A DNA stretch of 64,000 nucleotides, taken from positions 1 to 64,000 of the forward strand of contig NZ_JACJLV010000010.1 of NCBI RefSeq assembly GCF_016902415.1. The letters are read 5' to 3'. Positions within the stretch are counted from its first letter, which is position 1; each line of letters opens with the position of its first letter. Made by a program: the position numbers and the translations under genes. Origin of the DNA: Mordavella massiliensis (lineage in GTDB: Bacteria; Bacillota; Clostridia; Lachnospirales; Lachnospiraceae). Below, in pieces: positions 25,855 through 36,129 of this stretch. The notes beneath the pieces were generated by a model. That model saw nothing but the letters and a program-made list of their open reading frames with translations. It did no database searches and was not told the origin of the DNA.

Positions 25855-25886
25855 CAGGCCGGGGATGCCACCCCGGCCTGATTTTT
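25855..25886 (+). terminator. Strong intrinsic terminator of the corrinoid operon
   Basis: CAGGCCGGGG / CCCCGGCCTG (10 bp, 6-base loop) followed by ATTTTT, 18 bases after the last methyltransferase gene. Confidence 0.95.
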
Positions 25887-25904
25887 GCCACTCCGGTCCG
25901 TTTT

Positions 25905-25933
25905 TTGACAGGGGAAACGGGGATTGTTATAAT
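25905..25933 (+). promoter_or_regulatory. Perfect-consensus sigma-A promoter
   Basis: TTGACA at 25905-25910, 17-base spacer, TATAAT at 25928-25933. It fixes the start of the next gene at 25953, because the longer in-frame reading from 25905 would begin inside the -35 box. Confidence 0.93.
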
Positions 25934-25952
25934 AAAGAGGAGCAAGAAAGGG

Positions 25953-26612
25953 ATGAGAACTTTGAATCGTATATCTGTTTACATTCTGAAGCGGTATCTG
26001 CTTCTTTTTTTGGGCCTTTCTATCATGGCCTTTGGAGTGGCGTTTTCGATTAAGGCGGAACTTGGCACCTCTCCGATTTCCAGTGTACCCTACGTGGTGA
26101 GCCTGTTTGCCCCGCTGACGGTAGGGACAGCTACCATACTTATGCACTGCGTGTTTATCCTGCTGCAGATTCTGATCCTGAGGCGGCAGTATCACCCGAT
26201 CCAGCTGATGCAGCTGCCGGTGGCGTTTTTCTTTGGATATCTGACGGATTTTGGCGTGTGGGCTGTGCAGGGGATCAGCTGCAGCGCCTACTGGCAGCAG
26301 TGGATCGTCTGCTTCATCGGAATCCTGCTGGTAGCCACGGGCGTCAGCCTGGAGGTGAAAGCCGGCGTGGTGGTGCTGGCCGGCGAAGGCGTGGTACTCG
26401 CTATCTGCAAAGCATTTCCGAAGATCAAATTCGGCTACATGAAGGTGGGGTTCGATGTGACGCTCGTCGTTATGGCATGCGTGCTGTCGTTTGTATTTAT
26501 TGGGCACCTGGAAGGCGTGCGGGAAGGCACGGTGGCGGCGGCCGTATTGGTGGGGCTGATCGCAAAGCGGATTGGCAAAGTACTGGAACGGTGGAATCTG
26601 GAAAAGGAGTAG
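25953..26612 (+). CDS. YczE/YyaS/YitT-family integral membrane protein
   Basis: A 219-residue membrane protein with about five hydrophobic segments. The N-terminal motif FGVAFSIKAELGTSPISSVPYVVS is the hallmark of this family, and VSLEVKAGVVVLAGEGVVLAI repeats the pattern in the middle. Function is not established; the family is sometimes found near transport or stress genes. It has its own consensus promoter and its terminator overlaps the stop codon, so it is a monocistronic unit. Confidence 0.88.
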   Translation: MRTLNRISVYILKRYLLLFLGLSIMAFGVAFSIKAELGTSPISSVPYVVSLFAPLTVGTATILMHCVFILLQILILRRQYHPIQLMQLPVAFFFGYLTDFGVWAVQGISCSAYWQQWIVCFIGILLVATGVSLEVKAGVVVLAGEGVVLAICKAFPKIKFGYMKVGFDVTLVVMACVLSFVFIGHLEGVREGTVAAAVLVGLIAKRIGKVLERWNLEKE

Positions 26613-26632
26613 GGATTCCCTACTCCTTTTTC
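26602..26632 (+). terminator. Intrinsic terminator overlapping the stop codon
   Basis: AAAAGGAGTAGGGA / TCCCTACTCCTTTT forms a perfect inverted repeat that includes the TAG stop and ends in TTTTT. Confidence 0.92.
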
Positions 26633-26797
26633 AGGACAAAATCGTATTGTTTTTTGTGCGCCTCCGTGGTATGATGAGTTCACATCAAAATCCTGGATTT
26701 TTATCTTCTTAAAATTCTAATATCCAGACTTCATTTATGGCAGTTCAGCCAGAGATACCTTGTTTTGATGAATTTAAATTGAAAAGAGGAATGCCCT

Positions 26798-27811
26798 ATG
26801 GGAAAAACAAATGTAGCGGTTAATCGTTGGCTGGCAGACAACGAGCGTTTTGCCGACCTGTTTAATGGTTTCATGTTTCATGGAAAGCAGATCATTCAGC
26901 CAGAGGATCTGGAAAATCTGGATCGGGAAGCAGATATCTTGATCACAGATAAAAGTGGGAAAACACGAGGGGTACAGAGATATCGGGATATCATTAAAAG
27001 ATGGAAGAAGGATATGAAGCTGGTAGTTCTGGCGTGTGAATCACAGAATAAAATCCATTATGCAATGCCGGTGAGAAATATGCTTTATGATAGTCTCGCA
27101 TATACAGACCAGATCCAGGAAACATGGCGGTGGCAGAAAAAGGGAAGTATAATGACTGGAGAGGAGTTCCTTTCCAGATTTCGCCGCGGGGATAAAATCT
27201 ATCCGGTAATTACGCTTGTCTTTTATTATGATGTGAAAAAATGGGATGGAGCAGTGGATTTATATGGAATGTTTCCGGAAATGCAAGATGGGGAGATGAA
27301 GGATGTGTTACACAAATTTGTGCCCAATTATTGGATCAATCTGGTGGATGCCGGGGAGATTGAGCGAGTGGAGCACTTTCGCACAGATTTACAACAGGTA
27401 TTTGGCATGTTAAAATATAGAAATAAAAAAGAGGAATTACAGCAATATATTCATCAGAATCAGGAATATTTCAGCAGTGTAGATGTGGAGACATATCAGG
27501 CGCTGGGAGAGTTCCTACATATGGAGAAGGAGTTGGAAAAGATGGCAGATGTAAGGAAGGGGGAAAAGGTTGATATGTGTCAGGCGTTGAAGGAATGGTA
27601 TGCGGATGGCGTGGAAGAAGGTAGAAGTGAGGGCAGAAGTGAAGGCAGAAGCGAAGGCAGAAGCGAGGGCAGAGCAGAACTGTTGAAAGAATTGATTGAT
27701 AAGAAGAGAAAGAAAGGTCTGTCTGTGGAAGAGATTGCGGATATCCTGGAAGTGGATGCTAAGACTGTTCGGGAGCTGGCGGGAAAGGATGTAAATAGAA
27801 AAAGGAAATAA
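26798..27811 (+). CDS. Rpn-family recombination-promoting nuclease (PD-(D/E)XK, transposase_31-like)
   Basis: A 337-residue protein of the Rpn/transposase_31 type. The nuclease core is seen in EADILITD and VVLACESQNKIHYAMPVRN (Asp and E-x-Q catalytic positions). The C-terminal third holds a charged tandem repeat of E-G-R-S followed by KKGLSVEEIADILEVDAKTV, the small helical tail common in these proteins. Rpn proteins cleave DNA and raise RecA-independent recombination in E. coli; in Clostridia they occur in many copies. Gene flanks show no terminal inverted repeats that would mark a transposon. Confidence 0.85.
   Translation: MGKTNVAVNRWLADNERFADLFNGFMFHGKQIIQPEDLENLDREADILITDKSGKTRGVQRYRDIIKRWKKDMKLVVLACESQNKIHYAMPVRNMLYDSLAYTDQIQETWRWQKKGSIMTGEEFLSRFRRGDKIYPVITLVFYYDVKKWDGAVDLYGMFPEMQDGEMKDVLHKFVPNYWINLVDAGEIERVEHFRTDLQQVFGMLKYRNKKEELQQYIHQNQEYFSSVDVETYQALGEFLHMEKELEKMADVRKGEKVDMCQALKEWYADGVEEGRSEGRSEGRSEGRSEGRAELLKELIDKKRKKGLSVEEIADILEVDAKTVRELAGKDVNRKRK
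27617..27676 (+). repeat. Five tandem 12-bp repeats inside the Rpn gene
   Basis: Five in-frame units of the form GARGGYAGAAGY encode repeated Glu-Gly-Arg-Ser. Two neighbouring units (27641-27664) are identical, which suggests recent slippage, so copy number may vary between strains. Confidence 0.9.
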
Positions 27812-27923
27812 ATGCGTCCTGGTATCGAAATTATTTATTAGTCCTTCTTTGGCGTTGGTGGTATAGTTATATGAAATGACACGGATTTTTTAAAAGAAAT
27901 TGTATCACTGAAGGAGGAAGACT

Positions 27924-29117
27924 GTGGCAAACGAATTACCAAAGAATTTTGAAGAATTTGCGGATGCCCGCCGCGCGGGATTTTTGAAAATGAAAGAGGT
28001 AAAGGATCAGGGGAAACAGGTATGCGGGATGTTCTGTCAGTATACCCCGGCAGAGATCATTCACGCCGCCGGGCTGAAACAGGTGGCTCTTTGCGGACGC
28101 AGCCATTTGCCGATCAAAACTGCTGAGACCAGGCTTCCGGCAAATCTCTGCCCGCTGATTAAGGCAAGCTTCGGGCATGTGCTGGAGGACAGCTGTCCAT
28201 TTGCATATTTCTCGGATATTGTTGTAGGAGAGACAACCTGTGACGGAAAGAAGAAAATGTATGAGCTTCTGGGGGAATATAAACCGATGCAGGTCATTCA
28301 CCTGCCCAATGTTCCGGATTATGACCGTTCCCTGGAAATGTGGGTGTCAGAGGTCCGGAAATTTAAGGAAGGGCTGGAGGAACATTTTCATATCACTATT
28401 ACGGATGACATGCTGAATGCGTCCATTGTCTGGAATAATAAGCTCAGGACCCAGCAGGCCCGGCTTTACGAGTTGGGCAAGTATGATCCGCCGGCGGTTA
28501 CCGGTGTGGTTATGAACGACGTGACGGACGGCCTGCAGTTTATGTTTGATGACGAAGCAAAATATGAAAAAATATCTTCGATCATTGAGGAATGTGAAAA
28601 GAATTGGAAGGAAGGGAAATATCCGGTGGAACCGGATCCGACCCGGCCAAGGCTGATCGTATCCGGGGGCGGATATGTGGCAACCAATGAGAAGACTATT
28701 AATGTTATGGAAGAACTGGGAGCGTCTATAGTCTGTTACGAAGGCTGCTGTGGAATTTCTTCGCTCAGGCGTACTGTAGATGAGGACACCAGCCGCGATC
28801 CGATCGTACGTATCGCGGAAAAATATCTGGAGGTACCCTGCGCAGTAGTTTCGCCAAATACGAGACGGATGGAGCAGGTGGCAGATACTATTGACGAGTG
28901 GAAGGCAGACGGCTATGTCAGCATTACTCTTCATTCCTGCAATCCATTTGCCATTGAAACGGAAAATCTGAGACGTTTGTGTGAATCCAAGGGAATCCCG
29001 CTGCTGCATATCCAGACGGACTTTACTCCCGGTGACGAAGCACAGATCCGTACCAGGATCGAAGCGTTTATCGAGATGATCCGGGAAAGCAAAAAGGAGG
29101 CATTGACACATGAATAA
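27924..29117 (+). CDS. 2-hydroxyacyl-CoA dehydratase D-type / double-cubane iron-sulfur protein
   Basis: A 397-residue protein of the HgdB/FldC family. Cysteines likely to bind the iron-sulfur cluster are in VCGMFCQYTPAEI, LPANLCPLIK, DSCPF and the family motif ETTCDGKKKMYELL. It starts with GTG at 27924 after GGAGGAAG. Members dehydrate 2-hydroxyacyl-CoA with radical chemistry or, in the double-cubane group, perform other low-potential reductions. It overlaps the next, homologous gene by 8 bases. No activator gene of the HgdC type is next to it. Confidence 0.88.
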   Translation: MANELPKNFEEFADARRAGFLKMKEVKDQGKQVCGMFCQYTPAEIIHAAGLKQVALCGRSHLPIKTAETRLPANLCPLIKASFGHVLEDSCPFAYFSDIVVGETTCDGKKKMYELLGEYKPMQVIHLPNVPDYDRSLEMWVSEVRKFKEGLEEHFHITITDDMLNASIVWNNKLRTQQARLYELGKYDPPAVTGVVMNDVTDGLQFMFDDEAKYEKISSIIEECEKNWKEGKYPVEPDPTRPRLIVSGGGYVATNEKTINVMEELGASIVCYEGCCGISSLRRTVDEDTSRDPIVRIAEKYLEVPCAVVSPNTRRMEQVADTIDEWKADGYVSITLHSCNPFAIETENLRRLCESKGIPLLHIQTDFTPGDEAQIRTRIEAFIEMIRESKKEALTHE

Positions 29118-30201
29118 GAAGACACTTCAGGAGTTGATCTCAAACTGTCATGCCGCCGGCAAAAAAACAGCAGTTTCTTTTTGCTCCCATGTTCCGCAGG
29201 AGATTCTTGAGGCAGCGGGGATCTGCAGCCTGCGGCTTCCTTATGTGGGGGGAGTAGATGACGCGGCGTCTCACATACTTGTAAGCAATGTCTGTCCCAT
29301 CGTAAAAAATGTATGTAATGTGTGCGAGGACTCTGCGCTTGCTGACGTGGATTTGATTTTTGCGGAAACCTCCTGCGATGGAAAGAAGAAAATGTATGAA
29401 CTGCTTTCCGATCAGAAGCGGATTTATTTTTATCAGGTAGGACAGGGGGCAGACCGGGAATACGTAAGACCTCTGATCAAGTCAGAGGTAAAATATCTGA
29501 TCAGAGAACTGGGAAAACGGTTTGGCGTCCGCATCACAGAAGACGACATACGTGAAGCTGCAAAGCTCGTTAATGAAGAAAGACAAAGTATTCTGGATCT
29601 TATGGCGATCCAGAAAGCAAAGCCCGCTGCCGCATGGGGCACGGAGATTTTCAGGGCGCTGGAAGAACACCGGACAGTTCCGGATATCAGAGAGCGTATC
29701 GCGGCAAACAGGAAGACAAAAGAGGAGTTGCTTGCCCAAAAAAGTCCTGTTGGAAAAAGCGCCAGAAGGGTTCTTGTCACGGGCTGCCCTATGAGCGGCG
29801 TGTATGAAAAAATCGCAAGTACCATAGAATCCAACGGCGGCGTGGTAGTTGCCTTTGAAAACTGTGAAGTGATCAAATCCGCAATCCGTCATTTTGATAC
29901 AGAAAATGAGGACATCATGGAAGCCTTTGCCGACTGCTATCAACAGACGGCCTGCGCGATCATGTCCCCTAATACTGTGCGGTTTGATCTGATCCGGCAA
30001 CTGACAGACGAATACCAGGTCGACGGGGTGCTGGATGTCACGCTGCAAACCTGCCATCCTTATACGGTGGAGCGGGATAAAATGATGCGGTTGTGCAGAG
30101 AAGAACTTGGGATTCCGTACATGGCGGTAGAAACCGATGTGACAGATTCGGATGCAGGGCAGCTCGCAACAAGAATAACAGCGTTTCTGGAAATGATCTG
30201 A
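29110..30201 (+). CDS. Second 2-hydroxyacyl-CoA dehydratase-like subunit (paralogue of the previous gene)
   Basis: A 363-residue protein of the same fold as its upstream neighbour: VSFCSHVPQEILEAAGI, NVCPIVKNVCNVCEDS and ETSCDGKKKMYELL match the first gene's motifs in order. The pair therefore looks like an alpha/beta heterodimer formed by duplication. It has additional cysteines (VCNVC, GCPMSG, ENCEV) that could ligate clusters. The overlap of 8 bases indicates translational coupling. Substrate is unknown. Confidence 0.86.
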   Translation: MNKKTLQELISNCHAAGKKTAVSFCSHVPQEILEAAGICSLRLPYVGGVDDAASHILVSNVCPIVKNVCNVCEDSALADVDLIFAETSCDGKKKMYELLSDQKRIYFYQVGQGADREYVRPLIKSEVKYLIRELGKRFGVRITEDDIREAAKLVNEERQSILDLMAIQKAKPAAAWGTEIFRALEEHRTVPDIRERIAANRKTKEELLAQKSPVGKSARRVLVTGCPMSGVYEKIASTIESNGGVVVAFENCEVIKSAIRHFDTENEDIMEAFADCYQQTACAIMSPNTVRFDLIRQLTDEYQVDGVLDVTLQTCHPYTVERDKMMRLCREELGIPYMAVETDVTDSDAGQLATRITAFLEMI

Positions 30202-30208
30202 TGAACAG

Positions 30209-30247
30209 ATGGGGACGTAGACCTTTGCAAAAAGTCTACGTCCCCAT
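30209..30247. repeat. REP-like GGGGACG hairpin, copy A
   Basis: A perfect 14-bp stem ATGGGGACGTAGAC (30209-30222) / GTCTACGTCCCCAT (30234-30247) with an 11-base loop. It lies just after the dehydratase pair. It shares its core and loop sequence with copy B and its GGGGACG end with copies C and D. Confidence 0.85.
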
Positions 30248-30293
30248 TCACACTTTGTTCACATTTTGAAATGTTTTAATATCCTAAGATATT

Positions 30294-30665
30294 TTATAGT
30301 GCAGCAATAACTTCAATCTCACACAACGCATGCTTGGGTAGTGTTTTTACAGCGACGCAGGTCCTGGCCGGTCTTGAAATAAAGTATTTTGCATATACCT
30401 GGTTAAAAGCATCAAAATCATCCATATCAGCAATAAAGCAGTTGGCTTTGATAACTTTGTCAAAAGAAGTACCGGCAGCTTCCAGCATGATGCCGATATT
30501 ACGGCAGGCCCGGTCTGTCTGCGCTTCGATGGTGTGGACGTGAAGCTCCCCGTCAGAAGGTTCTACACCAATCTGGCCGGCAGTAAAAAAGAATCCGTTA
30601 TGTGTATACCCTTGTGAATAAGGCCCGTTGGAGGCAGCAATTTTGTCTGTAGTAATGATTTCCAT
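30294..30665 (-). CDS. RidA/YjgF family reactive intermediate deaminase
   Basis: A 123-residue protein of the RidA family, which hydrolyses reactive enamines/imines such as 2-aminoacrylate formed by PLP enzymes. Motifs are GPYSQGYTHNGFFFTAGQIG near the N-terminus, the catalytic Arg in SRPARTCVAV, and the closing LPKHALCEIEVIAA. It is monocistronic, convergent with the dehydratase pair and divergent from the beta-galactosidase gene. Confidence 0.94.
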   Translation of the reverse strand: MEIITTDKIAASNGPYSQGYTHNGFFFTAGQIGVEPSDGELHVHTIEAQTDRACRNIGIMLEAAGTSFDKVIKANCFIADMDDFDAFNQVYAKYFISRPARTCVAVKTLPKHALCEIEVIAAL

Positions 30666-30737
30666 AGTAAATCCGTCCTTTCTTTATACTTTTGAGTATA
30701 GCGTAGCATGAGGCGGAGAGGAAAGCAACCGGTACCG

Positions 30738-30781
30738 GGTACACCCTGAAATTCAATTTGGTACACCCTGAAATGCAAATT
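30738..30781. repeat. Two tandem 22-bp direct repeats next to REP-like copy B
   Basis: Two adjacent 22-base units (30738-30759 and 30760-30781), both beginning GGTACACCCTGAAAT, differ at about three bases near the end. They run directly into the hairpin of copy B. Confidence 0.85.
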
Positions 30782-30814
30782 GGGACGTAGACCTTTGCAA
30801 AAGGTCTACGTCCT
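30782..30814. repeat. REP-like GGGACG hairpin, copy B
   Basis: A 13-bp stem GGACGTAGACCTT (30783-30795) / AAGGTCTACGTCC (30801-30813), almost identical to copy A at 30209. It lies in the divergent region before the beta-galactosidase gene. Confidence 0.85.
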
Positions 30815-30821
30815 ATGTTAA

Positions 30822-33935
<3,114 letters not shown>

Positions 33936-33943
33936 ACAGACCA

Positions 33944-33988
33944 GGAGGTCCATTCCGAATTACTTCGGAGTGGACTCCCTTCTTTTCC
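33944..33988 (+). terminator. Intrinsic terminator after beta-galactosidase
   Basis: GGAGGTCCATTCCGAA pairs with TTCGGAGTGGACTCC, then CTTCTTTT. The rest of the 226-base gap to 34161 holds no gene that I can see. Confidence 0.85.
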
Positions 33989-34160
33989 CATGCTATAATG
34001 TGCCCAAAGCATTATATTTCTGACAGTTCTTTTGCAGTTGATCCGTGTCTGATATTCTTTTTTCAAGAAATTTCAATGCTTTTATTCCAGGTAAACAGCA
34101 GAGAGATTTCTGAAAAAGGTAAGGGAAATCTCCTGCACAACAAAAAAGGAGGAGATTTTT

Positions 34161-34918
34161 ATGGGTAACACGTATACCACGGAATTGCCGTCAGCAAACA
34201 GGATTTTTAAATCCAGTGTTTTTACGATGCTGTACAGCGATCCCAAAGAGGCGCTGCAGTTGTATAATGCGGTAAATGGAACTGAATATAAGGATCCTGA
34301 ACTTCTGGAAATTAACACACTTGAGTATCCGATTTGTATTCGGTTATGACCAAAGACCACGACCTGTATTCGGAGAAGATGATTTCCATTCCGGCGCCCC
34401 GGTTTGTGATCTTTTATAACGGGGAAAAGAAGCGGCCGGAGCAGGAAGTGCTGCGGCTGTCTGACGCGTATTTTATCAGGGAAGAGCACCCGGCGCTGGA
34501 ACTGGAAGCGGTCATGCTGAATATTAATGCAGGAAATAACCCGGAATTATTAAAAGCGTGTAAGTCACTGGGAGAATATGCGGAATATGTGGCAAAAGTG
34601 CGCCGGTATGCAAAGGACATGGCTCTTGCGGAAGCGGTGGAACGTGCGATCACAGAGTGTATCCAGGAAGGGATCCTTGCAGATTTTTTGGAGAGGAACC
34701 GGGCAGAGGTGAAAAAAGTGAGTTTATATGAGTATGATGCAGAGAAGCACATGCGGCAGGTGCGGGAAGAAGCAAAAGAAGATGGGCGGATGGAACTTTT
34801 GCAGGAGCAGATTGCAAAGAAACTGGAAAAGGGTCTGTCTGTTCAGGAGATTGCGGAGGCTCTGGAGGAAGAACCGGATACCATCCGTAATTTGATCACG
34901 CATAAGAAAGAGGGATAA
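34161..34918 (+). pseudogene. Broken Rpn-family nuclease gene (frameshift plus internal deletion)
   Basis: The first 55 codons (34161 to about 34330: FKSSVFTMLYSDPKEALQLY, GTEYKDPELLEINTLEYP) are the typical start of Rpn-family proteins. The frame then stops at 34347. The rest of the family pattern continues in a different frame from about 34346 to 34918 (SEKMISIPAPRFVIFYNGEKK; tail KGLSVQEIAEALEEEPDTIRN). The part between, which normally carries the catalytic D...E-x-Q residues, is missing. It therefore cannot make an active nuclease. A good ribosome site (AAGGAGGAG) still precedes 34161. Confidence 0.85.
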
Positions 34919-34919
34919 T

Positions 34920-35984
34920 ATGAGAGCACATCCACATCCGGCGGATCAGATGACGCCGGTGGAACGAAAGAAAGCGCTAGAGGAAGGAAGGGACTTTGAC
35001 CGGTATCCGGCGGTCCCTTTTATGAGTGAGTTTAAATGTCTGTTTACCGGGATCGGCGTCTGGGATTTCTGGCACGATCCGGTTAAGATGGCAGAGGCGG
35101 AACTCCGGGTGTTTGAAAGGTTCGGACAGGACCGGATCGTGATCGGTCCCAATACCCGGGGGATTGCCGAGGCGCTGGGAGCAGAATATGTTTACCCGGA
35201 AAATGGCGTGCCCTACGCGGGCCGGCCAAAGCTGTCGGATTACGGGATGCTGGAAGGGATGGAACCGGTGGACGCAAAAAGCAATCCCAGAATCCGGGAT
35301 TTTGCCCGGGCGGCGGAGCTTCTGATGGAAGCCGCGGGAGAGATCGTGCCGGTGGAGGCGAGTATCGGCGGTCCTTTTACGCTTGCGGCAAATTTGCGGG
35401 GCGTTGAACTTCTATTGAGAGATCTTAGGAAATGTCCCCTGGAGGTGCAAAAAACCCTGCGGCTTATAACGGACAGTCAGAAAAGCTGCATCGATATGGC
35501 TGCGGAATACGGGCTTGGCATTGCCATGGCGGATCCGGTGGCCAATCCGATGCTGGTTGGGCCGAAGATCTACGAAGAGTTTGTGTTCCCATACACCAAA
35601 GAGCTGACCGATTATGCATTTTATAAAACCGGGAAAAAGGTTTCTCTCCACATGTGCGGCAAGACCAACAGCATCTGGAAGTATCTGGCAAAGTACGAGT
35701 TAAATGAGATCAGCCTGGATAATATTGTGGATCTTGAGGAGGCTGCTAAGGATCTGGGAAGATTTGTACCAATCGCCGGTAACGTAGACCCGGTAGAGGT
35801 GATGCTGAACGGAACTGCGGACGAGATCAGGGAGGCGGTTGCGCGCTGTATCGGAATGGGTGAAAAGGCGGAAAAAGGATATACGCTGACCACCGGCTGT
35901 GATATCCCGGAGACCACCAGGCCGGAGCAGGTGGACGTTTTTATGGATGCGGCAAGGGAGTATAGCCGGAACTGCCACTTATAG
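34920..35984 (+). CDS. Stand-alone UroD/MtaA-family methyltransferase
   Basis: A 354-residue UroD-superfamily protein. The zinc motif is SLHMCGKTNSIWKYL near residue 244, with the distal Cys in LTTGCDIPETTRP near 327. The start at 34920 lies two bases after the stop of the broken Rpn gene, and no strong ribosome site of its own is visible apart from AAAGAGGG. It is most similar in motif to the protein at 24719. There is no corrinoid protein gene beside it; it might use the carrier encoded at 21412 or one elsewhere. Confidence 0.88.
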   Translation: MRAHPHPADQMTPVERKKALEEGRDFDRYPAVPFMSEFKCLFTGIGVWDFWHDPVKMAEAELRVFERFGQDRIVIGPNTRGIAEALGAEYVYPENGVPYAGRPKLSDYGMLEGMEPVDAKSNPRIRDFARAAELLMEAAGEIVPVEASIGGPFTLAANLRGVELLLRDLRKCPLEVQKTLRLITDSQKSCIDMAAEYGLGIAMADPVANPMLVGPKIYEEFVFPYTKELTDYAFYKTGKKVSLHMCGKTNSIWKYLAKYELNEISLDNIVDLEEAAKDLGRFVPIAGNVDPVEVMLNGTADEIREAVARCIGMGEKAEKGYTLTTGCDIPETTRPEQVDVFMDAAREYSRNCHL

Positions 35985-36129
35985 AAAAAGACAATAAATA
36001 TAAAAATATATTAGAATTATTGATTTGTTGCCACATTGCAATAATGTTAAACTTATGTCGAGTACGGATAGGCCGAGTCGGATTTTTAAGAAGAACAGCA
36101 TACCCGAAAAAAGACAGGAGGAAAATATT

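Noticed and set aside
26798-27811. Rpn gene as part of an insertion sequence
   Set aside because: No terminal inverted repeats or target duplications were seen around it; Rpn proteins are usually not carried by classical transposons.
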